A model generated the notes under the pieces. That model did not search any database and was not told where the DNA came from. It was given only the letters and a program-made list of their open reading frames with translations. A stretch of DNA of 64,000 nucleotides, from assembly GCF_001704415.2 (NCBI RefSeq), contig NC_030820.1, positions 1 to 64,000 on the forward strand, written 5' to 3'. Every line of letters starts with the position of its first letter. Position 1 is the stretch's first letter. A program made the position numbers and the translations under genes. Positions 9,001-19,866 of the stretch are shown piece after piece. This stretch comes from Capra hircus (lineage: Eukaryota > Chordata > Mammalia > Artiodactyla > Bovidae).

Positions 9001-12000
9001 TCCCGACGAAACAGGGAAAGGATCCCTCATATCGAGGTACCAGTCGGAAACGGCGATCCTCTGGATGTGGACGGGACATTCATGGTTACTCGCGAGTGGA
9101 GACGGGTATGTGGGGGAACTGCTTAAGTTTAAGTCAGGTTGTGAAGGACCCTTTCGAAGTTCCAGAGGTTAGGTGTGATTAGCCTCGAGACGCCTCAGCG
9201 GAAATGGGCCTCAACTTGCCTGGATGGGAGAACTTCCTGGATTTTCTCGAGTTGCCGCAAGTGCTCTCGAGTTACGTAGGGGACCTCATGGACCCGCTCT
9301 GGTGGCCTCAGGAAAGGCCAGTCCCCATGCGAGTTGCTACGGGCCTCTCGGGATTACTCTCCGGTTGATGCCGGGGCATAAGACCTTGTGTGGACTCAGT
9401 TCCAGAACCTGAGGATTCCTCTCCAGTGCTGACATGGATCTTGGGGTACTTCTGGAGTCTCCCCAGGGGAGTCAGTCCTCGTCGCGAGTAGGGCATACAC
9501 GTGCGCTTTCCTCCCTAGCTGTAGTAGCAGTGTCACGCTTCCCGTCGCGTGGATCAAGGGATCTGTGGCTTTCCCTCGAGGCTTTCTCATGAGACTTTTC
9601 CAGAGGTCTATCCCTCCTGCCACCATGGTGTGAGTCGATCCTCGACGTGAAAGTCGTTGCAGTGAAGGGAAAACAGGTTCCTCTGAAATGGACTGAAACA
9701 TCTGAGGGACTCTTGGAATGGTTGCACGACCCTGAAGTTCCTTTCCCCTTTCCTGTTGAGATCCCCTTCTCTTCAGATGCTTCCGACGAAGCAGGGAAAG
9801 GATCCCTCATCTCGAGCTACGAGGCGTGCCTGGGGATCCTCTGGATGTGGCGGGACCCTTGTACTTCCCCTCGAGTGGAAACGGGTATGTCGGGAAACTT
9901 CTTCAGTTGCAGCAAGGCTGTGAAGGACACTTTCGACGTTCCAGAGTTTAGGTGAGATTAGCCTAGAGACGCCTCAGCAGAAATGGACCTCATCTTGCTG
10001 GGAGGGGAGAACCTCCTGTATTTTCTCGAGTTGCGGCAGGTGCTCTTGAGTTTCGACGGGGACCTCAGGTACCCGCTCTTTTGGCCTCAGGGAAGATCAG
10101 TCCCCATGCGAGTTGCTAGGGGGCCTCTAGGAATACCTCTCCAGTCAATGCCAGTACCTAAAACCTTGTGCGGAGTCGGGGCTGGTACCTGAGGATTCCT
10201 ATCCAGTGCTGACATGGAACATGGGGTATTTCTGGAGTCGAGGCTGTGCAGGGAAACAGGTTCCTCTGAAATTGACTGAAACATCTGGGGGACTCTTGGA
10301 ATGGTTGCACGACCCTGAAGTTGCAGCAAGGGTGTGAAGGACCCTTTCCAAGTTCCAGAGGGAAGGTGTTATTAGCCTCGAGACCCCTCACCGGAAAGGG
10401 GCCTCATCTCTCCTGGAGAGGTGAACCTCCTGGATTTTCTCAAGTTGCGGCTGGTCCCACTCGAGTTCTGACGGGGACCTCAGGGACCCGATCTTGTGGC
10501 CTCAGGAAAGGCCAGTCTCCATGTAAGTCGCTAGGGATTTCTCGGGATTCCTCTCCCGTAGGTGCCGGGGCCTGAGACCTCCTGTGGAGTCGAGGCCGTA
10601 ACCTGAGCTTTCGTCTCCAGTGCTGACAAGGATCTGGTGTACTTTTGGAGCCTGCACAGGGGAGTCAGTATGGTCTCGAGTGGGGACATGCATGTCTGCC
10701 TTCCTCCCGATCTGTAGCAGCAGTGACAGCCTTCCTGTCGCATTGATACAGTGATTTGTGGCTTTCCCTCCACGCTTTCCCACGAGGCTTGCCCACAGAG
10801 CTGTCACACATGCCACCATGGTGGGAGTCGATAGTCGGCATGAAATTCAAGGCATCAGGGAATTCAGATTCTTCTGGAGTGGACTGAGACATTTAGGGGA
10901 CTTTTGCAATGGTGGCACGACCCCTTCACTTCTTCTTGACTTTCCGGTTGAGAGTGCCTCCTCTTGAGATTCGATGGAACGTCGGGAATCCTTTCCCGAC
11001 GAAGCAGGGAGAGGAACCCTCATCTTGAGCTACGAGGCGGAATCGTGACTCCTCTTGATGTCGGCGGGACCCTCCGTGTTCCTCTCGAGTGGAAACGGGT
11101 ATGTCAGGGAACTTTTTGAGTTGCAGCAAGGGTGTGAAGGACCCTTTTGAAGTTCAAGAGGAATGTGTGATTTGCCAGGAGATGCATCAGTGGAAAAGGA
11201 CCTCATCTCGCCTGGAGGGAGAAACTCCTGGATTTTCTCGAGTTGAAGCAGGTCCTTCTCGAGTTACTACGGGAACCTCCGGGACCTGCTCTTTTGGCCT
11301 CAGGAAAGGACAGTCTCCACGCGAGTTGCCAGGGGCCTCTGGAGATTCCTCTCCAGTCGGTGCCGGGGCCTAATACCTCATGTTGAGTCACGGCTGGAAC
11401 CTGAGGATTCCTCTCCAGTGCAGACATGGATCATGGAGTACTTCTAGACACTCCAAAGAGGAGTCAGTCCTTGTCTCAAAGGGCGAGATGCACGTCCTCT
11501 TTCCTCCTGAGCTTTACCAGCAGTGTCTAGCTTCCCATCACGTTGATACAAGGATCTGTGGCTTTCCCTGGAGGCTTTCCCACGATGATTTCCTACAGGG
11601 CTGTCACAGGTCCCCATGTGGTGTGAGTCGATACTCGGCGTGAAAGTCGAGGCAGTGCAGGGAATTCAGAATCCTCTCTAGTGGACTGGGACATTTGTGG
11701 GTATTTTGGAATGGTGGCCCGAACCCTTGAGTTCCTCTCGACTTTTCTGTTGAGAGCGCCTCCTCTTGAGATGCAACGGGAACGCGGGCATCCTTTCCAA
11801 TGAAGCAGGAAAAGGAAGCCTCATTTCAAGCTAAGAGGCAGAAACCAGGCTCCTCGTGATATTGGCAGGACCCTCGATGTTCCTCTTGAGAGGAAACGAG
11901 TATGTCGGGGAACTTCTTGAGTTGCAGTAAGGGTGTGAAGGAACCTTTCTAAGTTCAAGAGGAAAGGTGTGATTTGCCTCCAGATGCCTCATCGGAAAAG

Positions 12001-15000
12001 AGCCTTATCTCACCTGGAGGAGAGAACCTCCTGAATTTTCTTGAGTTGTGGTAGGTTCCTCTCGAGTTATGACAGGGACCTCAGAGACCCGCTCTTGTGG
12101 CCTCAGGAAAGGCCTATCTCCATGCGAGTTGCGAGGGGCCTCCCGGGATTCCTCACCAGTCCTTGCTGGGGCCTAAGACCTCATGTGCAGAAGAGGCGCG
12201 AACCTGAGGATACCTCTCCAGTTCTGACTTGGATCTTAGGGGGCCCTGGAGTCTCCACAGTGGAGTCATGAGTCGTCTCGAGTGGAGACATGTACGTCCG
12301 CTTTCCAACCGAGCTGTAGCAGCAGTGTCAGTCTTCCCGTCGTGTTGACACAGGGACCTGTGGCTTTCCCTCGAGGCTTTCCCACAGGGCTGTCACACGT
12401 GCCATCGTGGTGGGAGTCGATACTCGGCGTGAAAGTCGAGGCAGTGCAGGGAAATCAGGTTCCCTGGAGTGGACTGGGACATTTGTGCGACTTGGAATTG
12501 TGGCACGACCCCTTGAGTTCCTCTCAACTTTCCTGTTGAGAGCGCCTCCTCTTGAGATGCGACGGGATCGCCAGGAATTCTTTCCTTAAGCAACGAACGG
12601 AACCCTCATCTCGAGCTAGGAGGCAGAAACGGGGCTCCTCTTGATTTTGGCAGGACCCACAGTCTTCCTCTTTAATAGAGACGGATATGTTGGGGAACTT
12701 CTTGAGTTGCAGCAAGGGAGTGAAGGACCCTTTGAAGTTCAAGAGGGAAGGTGTGATTAGCCTCAAGATGCCTCATCAGAAAAGGGCCTCATCTTGTCTG
12801 GAGCGGAGAACCTCCTGGATTTTCTCCAGTTGGGGCATATCCTCATGGGTTACGATGGGGACCAAAGGGAACCGCTCGTGTGGCCTCAGGAAAGGTCAGT
12901 CTCTATGCGAGTTGCAAGGGGCCTCTCGGGATTCCTCTCCGTTTGGTGCCGGGTTCCAAGACCTCCTCTGAGGTGGAGGCGGGAATCTGGAGTTTCCTCT
13001 CCAGTGCTTACATGGGTCTTGGGGTTACTCTGGAGTCTCCACAGGGGATTCACCGCCGTTTCGACTGGAGACCTGTACGTCGGCTTTAATCCCGAGCTGT
13101 AGCAGCAGTGTCAGACTCCCCATCTCATTGACACAGGGATCTGTGGCTTTCCCTCGAGGCTTTCTCATTGACACAGTACTGTCACCCATGCCACCGTGGT
13201 GTGAGTCGACACGAGGTGTGACAGTCGAGGCAGTGCAGGGAAATTAGGTTTCTCTGAAGTGAGTTGAGTCATTTGGGAGACTTGTGGAATGATGGCAAGA
13301 AGCCTGGAGTTCCTCTCGACTTTCCTGTTGAGAGCACCTCCTCTTGAGATCCGACCAGAACGCCGGGAAACCGTTCATGATGAAGGAGCGAGAGGAACCT
13401 CCATTTCGAGCTACGAGACAGAATCGGGACTCCTCTTGATGTTGGCGGGACCGTCGGTGTTTCTCTCGAGTGGAGACGGGTATGTCGGGGAACTTCCTGA
13501 GTTGCAGCAAGGGTGTAAAGGACCCTTTCGACGTTCAAGAGGGAAGCTGTGAATTTCCTCTAGATGCCGAAGCGGAAAAGGGCCTCATCTCGCCTGGAGG
13601 GGAGAACCTCCTGGATTTTCTTGAGTTGTGGCAGGTTCCTCTCGAGTTACGACAGGGACCTCTGTGCCCCGCTGGTGTGACCTCAGGAAAGTGCAGTTTC
13701 CATGCGACTTGCGAGAGGCCTCTCGGGATTCCTCTCCAGTCGGTGCCTGGTTTTAAGTCCTCCTCAGGAGTCCAGGCCGGAAACTGAGGTTTCCACTCCA
13801 GTGCTGACATGGACCTTGGGGTACCTCTGGAGTCTCCACAGGGGAGTCCGGCCCCATCTCTAGCGGAGACATGCATGTGCAATTTCCTTCCATGCTGTAG
13901 GAGCAGTATCAGTCTTCCCCTTGCATTGACAAAGGGATCTGTGGATTTCTTTCAAGGCTTTCCCACAGGGTTGTCGCACGTGCCACCGTGGTGTGAGTCG
14001 ATACTCAGCGTGAAATTGGAGGGAGTGCAGGGAAATCAGGTACCTCTGGAGTGGACTGAGACATATGGGGGACTTTTCGAATGGTGGAACGACCCCTGGA
14101 GTTCCTCTCGACATTTCTGTGGAGAGTGCCACATCTTATGTTGCGACGGGAACGCCAGTAACCCTTTCCCGACGAAGCAGGGAAAGGAACCCTCATCTCG
14201 AGCTTCGAGGCAGAACAGGGACTCCTCTTGATGTTGGCGGGACTCTCGGTGTTCCTCTCAAGTGGACATGGGAACGTGGGGGAACTTCTTGAGTTGCAGC
14301 AAGGGTGTGAAGGACCCTTTCGAAGTTCAACAGGGAAGGTGTGATTTGCCTCTAGACGCCACAGTGTAAAATAGCCTAATCTTGCCAGGAGGGGAGAACC
14401 TCCAGGATTTTCTCGAGTTGCAGCAGGATCCTCTCGAGTAACGATGGGAACCTCAGGGACCCGCTCTTGTGGCCTCAGGAAAGGCCAGTCTCCATGCGAG
14501 TTGCTAGGGTCCTCTCAGGATTACTCTCCAGTCGGGGCTTGGTCCTAAGACCTCTTCTGGAGTCTAGACCGGAGCCTGAGATTTCCTCTCCAGTGCTGCC
14601 ATGGATCTTGGGGTTCCTCTGGAGTCTGCATATGTAGTCAAGCCTCGTCTTGACTGGAGACATGCACTTCTGCTTTCCTCCAGAACTCTAGCCACAGTGT
14701 CAGGCTTCCCGTCCCGTTGACACAGGGATCTGGGGCGCATCCCCTGGAGTTTCTCTCGACTCTCCTGTTGAGTACGCCTCCTCTTGAGATGTGACGGCAA
14801 TGCCAGGAATCCTTTCCCGATGAAGCAGGGAATGGAACCCTCATGTCGAGCTAGGAGGTGGAAACGGGGCTCCTCGTGATTTTGGCGGTACCGTCGGTGT
14901 TCCTCTCGAGTGGAGACGGGTATGTTGTGGCATCTTTAGTTGCAGCAATTGTGTGAAGGACACTTTCGAAGTTCAAGAGGGAAGATGTGATTTCCCTCGA

Positions 15001-15223
15001 GATGCCGCAGTGGAAAAGGGCTTCATCTCGCCTGGAAGGGAGAACTTCCTTGACTTACTCGAGTTGAGGCATGTTCCTCTCGACTTATGACTGGGACCTC
15101 AGGGACCCGCTCTTGTGACCTCAGGAAAGTCCAATTTCATGCGAGTTTCGAGGGGCCTCTTGGTTTTCCTCTTGTCAGTGCCGGGTCCTAAGCCCTCATC
15201 TGGTGTCAAGGCCGGAACCTGAG
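6018..15223. repeat. Satellite I (1.715-type) block 1, variant 1, about 11.5 monomers
   Basis: A tandem array with monomers of about 0.8 kb. The landmark 'gggtatgt' recurs near 6674, 7488, 8304, 9106, 9885, 11099, 11900, 12685, 13480, 14274 and 14920, giving spacings of 814, 816, 802, 779, 1214, 801, 785, 795, 794 and 646. Within a monomer successive segments of 31 bp begin with tctcgag/tctccag/tctggag-like words, so the monomer is itself made of about 26 diverged 31-mers. Variant-1 marks are gcagcaagggtgtgaagg and gctgtagcagcagtgtca. Two shortened regions (10200-10330, 14730) are deletions. Open frames on both strands are chance products of the repeat. Confidence 0.9.
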
Positions 15224-16078
15224 TGCCAGAAGCCAGCGTGAGGAATTACGCCCATGATAAGGTCATGAGGAAGAAAGCTGACATACACAAAGTCGTGATC
15301 AGACTTCAGGAGTTCCCCCTGGCATTTCCTGAGCATCTACACCCCCCCCCCCCGAAATATAAGAATCTGCCTGCTTTTCCACTCTTCTCATATTCTCTGG
15401 AAAAGAGTCAATTCAGGACTTTAGTCTTCTGCATTTGAAAGGGTTGTTTCAGTTAAAACCCCTCTGATAGCTCTCTAGCTTGCCTAACAGGTTCCCCGGA
15501 CCTCTTACAGCTTGTGAATTGCTTACAACCCCCCAACCACAAGAGGCACAAAGCTTAAAAGCATCTTAAAGATACAGCGCCTTTTCTAGAGAGTTAAAAA
15601 TTATATAGGTGACGGATTTTCACTGTTGACTCAATGATTACCGCCAGACCTCCATATTCTTTATCTTTTAGAGACCTCAGAGGATGTTAATCAATGTAAA
15701 CGGGATATGGAAAAAGATATATAATAGTTTTGATGTTAGCAACACTAGACTTTTGAGTTAATTACTTTTCTCTTTGTTATATATCACTGCACTCCTCTTG
15801 TGTCCTTGCTATGTAAGAATGTATATTTAGTGCTTTCTGAGAATGGCACCAGACTTTGGGAAGATCAACACAAATAAGCCTTCTGGTTGACAAATCCTAA
15901 TCAGAGAAAAGGTTGTAAAATGTTAATTGGCCCTTTGGGGTGGAAGATGATGTAAATTACCTAAGACTTGTGTATACAATTAGGTATGCAGAGAGAAAAG
16001 CCTGATTTTGATAAGAGTCTGGACTACTAACGCTGCAAAACTTTGTGTTACCCATTGAGCTCTATGTTTTATCAAAAG

Positions 16079-16085
16079 TATAAAA
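16079..16085 (+). promoter_or_regulatory. TATA box of element B 5' LTR
   Basis: TATAAAA, followed within the LTR by a pyrimidine-rich ctctctcgctctctctcc stretch (16139-16158) and then the poly(A) signal. It directs transcription rightwards into gag. Confidence 0.65.
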
Positions 16086-16443
16086 GGCCTTCTAAACAAT
16101 AGAAGACGGAGCCTGTCGCTGGATTGGTTTCCCCCGTGTCTCTCTCGCTCTCTCTCCTTTCCTCCCTCTCCTCTTTACTTTAATTTCAGGCTGAATTCCC
16201 ATCTGAGGCGCGGAGGCTAGCCAAATCTGCTTACTTGCCCTGGCTATTAAGACCCGCGTGAAAGGGAGCCTAAGGCGAGGCACCCTTAGATATTCTAGTG
16301 AGCGCTGATGGCCCAATGTAGATGGTGCAAATTCCTTGTCTGGAATTCTATTGGTCTTCTGCATAATACAAGTTATTCAGTCCTCTTTTTCTACTTAATT
16401 TTCCTACTCTACTATTATTTTTTAATCTAATCTTATATCAATC

Positions 16444-16449
16444 AATAAA
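16444..16449 (+). terminator. Poly(A) signal of element B 5' LTR
   Basis: AATAAA, about 70 bp before the LTR 3' end, in the same relative place as in provirus A. Confidence 0.55.
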
Positions 16450-16518
16450 TAAGATTTTCTGACGTCAACACCATCCCCACTTCAAATTCCCTGGAACCAC
16501 CAGGGCTGGACCCCAGCA

Positions 16519-17640
16519 ACTGGCACCCCAAACAGGCTATTCGAAGGTAGGTTCCTCAGAGCAAAAGCTCCCCCCGGAGCACTCTGTTGCTCCCCCCCTG
16601 GAGCACTCTCTGTTTCTCCCCCCGGAGTGATTTAATCACTGCCCCTGGAGTACTTTCTGTTACTCTCCCAGTGTTGAGTGTTCAGGACGGCTAGGTCCCC
16701 ACTCAGGGTGCCGCGGACCCCCCTGTAGGATAGACAGGGTGAAGAGGATTGAAAAGTGTTGAAGGGTTTAAGAGAAACCTGGTGTTCTAGAGGTTGAAAG
16801 AAACCTGCCATCTTAGGGTTAAAAAGAACCCCGCCCCCTCGCCAAAGGTAAAATCTTTTGTTGAGGCAGACTTTTCTATAAATCTTAATTTTCTGACATG
16901 GGTAACAATGAGTCAAAAAACGACAACTCTTTATAAAAGTAATTTTGTAAATGTTAAACAAAATATAGATTAAAGATAAAATCGCTACTGTTATGAGAGC
17001 AATGTCCTCGATTTCCAAAAAATAGGGATTTAGACACTTGGGTAAAGAAAAAAAAACACTAAAAACTTATTATACTTATTATACTTTGCATGAGCCAGAA
17101 AAAGTTCCTGTAAATGCTTTTTCTCTGCAGAATATGATTAAAAATGTTCTGGACCCCGGTCATGAGGCTGTTAGTTAGATAGCCTATGGGAGAGGCTATA
17201 GCGGTGGATGGTAGGGGGTCTCCACCTTCTATGCAGATCATATATTCTGCCATTGGCAAAGAAAAGGAGGGAGACTGTACTCTTCCTCCCGAGGAAGGAG
17301 AGTGCTTACAGGACGCAGCGGCCGAGCACCCTGGAGAGCCCCATCCCCCTCTACACAAACCAAACCTTTAAAAAACATCTATCTTATTTAAGGCGACAAC
17401 TGCAATCTCTGCTTGCGCCTCCCCAGGGCTTAAGAACTCCCCACTTTGCATCCAAAGCCTCCCAGAACATGGCCTAAGGTTGAATAGGATAGGGAGAATA
17501 TTTTGAGCAAAAGAGCTTTTTAAAACAGAGCCTGCTCCTTGCAGGAAACCCCCTCAGGGGGACTCACCCAAGCAAAAAAAAAAGAGAGAGAGAGAGAGAA
17601 AGAGAAAAGGAAAAAAAAATAATTGCAATAAAAAGGATTT
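16519..17640 (+). pseudogene. Leader and partial gag of element B
   Basis: After the primer-binding site comes a GC hairpin-repeat leader (about 16560-16680). An ATG-Gly-Asn gag start (16898-16900) then opens a reading that stops after 12 codons. Gag-matrix sequence continues at 17186-17371 in an open stretch with LPPEEGE, and a lysine/glutamate-rich part follows at 17570-17620. At about 17640 the sequence changes abruptly into L1 ORF2, so all genes downstream of gag are lost. Of the three gag copies here this is the only one that keeps an ATG at the start. Confidence 0.7.
16521..16536 (+). promoter_or_regulatory. Primer-binding site, tRNA-Lys type, element B
   Basis: TGGCACCCCAAACAGG two bases after the LTR. 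It is the same site as in A and C with substitutions, and resembles the tRNA-Lys(3) complement. It fixes the orientation of B as plus. Confidence 0.65.
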
Positions 17641-19866
17641 TACAGCAAACATTATCCTCAATGGTGAAAAATTGAAAGCATTTCCCCTAAAGTCAGGAAC
17701 AAGACAAGGGTGTCCACTTTCACCGCTACTATTCAACATAGTTCTGGAAGTTTTGGCCACAGCAATCAGAGCAGAAAAAGAAATAAAAGGAATCCAAATT
17801 GGAAAAGAAGAAGTAAAACTCTCACTGTTTGCAGATGACATGATCCTCTACATGGAAAACCCTAAAGACTCCACCAGAAAATTACTAGAGCTAATCAATG
17901 AATATAGTAAAGTTGCAGGATATAAAATCAACACTCAGAAATCCCTTGCATTCCTATACACGAATAGTGAGAAAGTAGAAAAAGAAATTAAGGAAACAAT
18001 TCCATTCACCATTGCAACGAAAAGAATAAAATACTTAGGAATATATCTACCTAAAGAAACTAAAGACCTATATATAGAAAACTATAAAACACTGATGAAA
18101 GAAATCAAAGAGGACACTAATAGATGGAGAAATATACCATGTTCATGGATCGGAAGAATCAATATAGTGAAAATGAGTATACTACCCAAAGCAATTTACA
18201 AATTCAATGCAATCCCTATCAAGCTACCAGCCACATTTTTCACAGAACTAGAACCAATAATTTCAAGATTTGTATGGAAATACAAAAAACCTCGAATAGC
18301 CAAAGCAATCTTGAGAAAGAAGAATGGAACTGGAGGAATCAACTTGCCTGACTTCAGGCTCTACTACAAAGCCACAGTCATCAAGACAGTATGGTACTGG
18401 CACAAAGACAGACATATAGATCAATGGAACAAAATAGAAAGCCCAGAGATAAATCCACACACATATGGACACCTTATCTTTGACAAAGGAGGCAAGAATA
18501 TACAATGGAGTAAAGACAATCTCTTTAACAAGTGGTGCTGGGAAAACTGGTCAACCACTTGTAAAAGAATGAAACTAGATCACTTTCTATCACCGTACAC
18601 AAAAATAAACTCAAAATGGATTAAAGATCTAAATGTAAGACCAGAAACTATAAAACTCCTAGAGGAGAACATAGGCAAAACACTCTCAGACATAAATCAC
18701 AGCAGGATCCTCTATGATCCACCTCCCAGAATTCTGGAAATAAAAGCAAAAATAAACAAATGGGATCTAATTAAAATTAAAAGCTTCTGTACAACAAAGG
18801 AAAATATAAGCAAGGTGAAAAGACAGCCTTCTGAATGGGAGAAAATAATAGCAACTGAAACAACTGACAAACAACTAATCTCAAAAATATACAAGCAACT
18901 TCTGCAGCTCGATTCCAGAAAAATAAACGACCCAATCAAAAAATGGGCCAAAGAACTAAATAGACATTTCTCCAAAGAAGACATACAGATGGCTAACAAA
19001 CACATGAAAAGATGCTCAACATCACTCATTATTAGAGAAATGCAAATCAAAACCACAATGAGGTACCACTTCACACCAGTCAGAATGTCTGAAATCCAAA
19101 AATCTGCAAGCAATAAATGCTGGAGAGGGTGTGGAGAAAAGGGAACCCTCCTACACTGTTGGTGGGAATGCAAACTAGTACAGCCACTATGGAGAACAGT
19201 GTGGAGATTCCTTAAAAAATTGCAAATAGAACTAAAGTATGACCCAGCAATCCCACTGCTGGGCATACACACTGAGGAAACCAGAATTGAAAGAGACACA
19301 TGTACCCCAATGTTCATCGCAGCACTGTTTATAATAGCCAGGACATGGAAACAACCTAGATGTCCATCAGCAGATGAATGGATAAGAAAGCTGTGGTACA
19401 TATACACAATGGAGTATTACTCAGCCATTAAAAATAATTCATTTGAATCAGTTCTGATGAGATGGGTGAAACTGGAGCCAATTATACAGAGTGAAGTAAG
19501 CCAGCAAGAAAAACACCAATACAGTATACTAACACATATATATGGAATTTAGGAAGATGGCAATGACGACCCTGTATGCAAGACAGGAAAAAAGACACAG
19601 ATGTGTATACCAGACTTTTGGACTCAGAGGGAGAGGGAGAGGGTGGGATGATTTGGGAGAATGGGAATTCTAACATGTATACTGTCATGTAAGAATTGAA
19701 TCGCCAGTCCATATCTGACGTAGGGTGCAGCTTGCTTGGGGCTGGTGCATGGGGATGACCCAGAGAGATGTTGTGGGGAGGGAGGTGGGAGGGGGGTTCA
19801 TGTTTGGGAACGCATGTAAGAATTAAAGATTTTAAAATTTAAAAAAAAATAAAAAATTAAAAAATA
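17641..19866 (+). mobile_element. 5'-truncated L1, 3' part only
   Basis: Begins inside ORF2 at the same point as 48939 of the longer L1 and continues through the ORF2 end, 3' UTR and A-rich tail (19838-19866). It is very close in sequence to 48939-51180. The left junction with gag falls in acagcaaac. No target-site duplication is visible: the left flank is gag (ggattttaca) and the right flank is LTR-like AT-rich sequence (tatataactagc). Either a deletion accompanied insertion or the flanks were rearranged later. Confidence 0.85.
17672..19552 (+). CDS. L1 ORF2 fragment: C-terminal part of reverse transcriptase, open
   Basis: The frame stays open for 626 codons from the L1 breakpoint to the natural ORF2 stop. 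Near its start are TRQGCPLSP (RT block 4) and the catalytic LSLFADDMILY motif, with FADD in place of the common YADD as in mammalian L1. The C-terminal cysteine/histidine region (CWRGCGEKGTLLHCWWEC) is present. The endonuclease and the N-terminal half of RT are absent, and there is no L1 promoter. The first codon is TTG by convention only, because the frame also runs open upstream into the breakpoint. It is a retained open fragment, not a working retrotransposon. Confidence 0.75.
   Translation: MKAFPLKSGTRQGCPLSPLLFNIVLEVLATAIRAEKEIKGIQIGKEEVKLSLFADDMILYMENPKDSTRKLLELINEYSKVAGYKINTQKSLAFLYTNSEKVEKEIKETIPFTIATKRIKYLGIYLPKETKDLYIENYKTLMKEIKEDTNRWRNIPCSWIGRINIVKMSILPKAIYKFNAIPIKLPATFFTELEPIISRFVWKYKKPRIAKAILRKKNGTGGINLPDFRLYYKATVIKTVWYWHKDRHIDQWNKIESPEINPHTYGHLIFDKGGKNIQWSKDNLFNKWCWENWSTTCKRMKLDHFLSPYTKINSKWIKDLNVRPETIKLLEENIGKTLSDINHSRILYDPPPRILEIKAKINKWDLIKIKSFCTTKENISKVKRQPSEWEKIIATETTDKQLISKIYKQLLQLDSRKINDPIKKWAKELNRHFSKEDIQMANKHMKRCSTSLIIREMQIKTTMRYHFTPVRMSEIQKSASNKCWRGCGEKGTLLHCWWECKLVQPLWRTVWRFLKKLQIELKYDPAIPLLGIHTEETRIERDTCTPMFIAALFIIARTWKQPRCPSADEWIRKLWYIYTMEYYSAIKNNSFESVLMRWVKLEPIIQSEVSQQEKHQYSILTHIYGI

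Larger units (their letters stand above)
15224..16518 (+). mobile_element. 5' LTR of plus-strand element B (1295 bp)
   Basis: Begins TGCCAGAAGCCAGCG after satellite (…gaacctgag) and ends …ggaccccagca. TATAAAA is at 16079-16085 and AATAAA at 16444-16449. It is followed by a two-base spacer and the primer-binding site, so this is a true 5' LTR and not a solo copy. A poly(C) run of about 14 lies at 15340-15353. Confidence 0.88.

Noticed and set aside
6018..15223. Dozens of open frames of 60-190 codons on both strands in satellite blocks, e.g. 6019-6579 minus
   Set aside because: The satellite is made of 31-bp subrepeats (31 leaves remainder 1 when divided by 3), so open stretches recur through all frames. 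Overlapping frames exist on both strands, none shows a domain, and the same 'proteins' drift between monomers.
15340..15353. Poly(C) run considered as a functional quadruplex or i-motif site
   Set aside because: It is a single short homopolymer inside an LTR and is not kept in sister LTRs, so it is better seen as slippage.
18712..19407. Open frame of 231 codons on minus opposite L1 ORF2
   Set aside because: It is the antisense shadow of a long coding frame; the sense strand carries the known ORF2 motifs.
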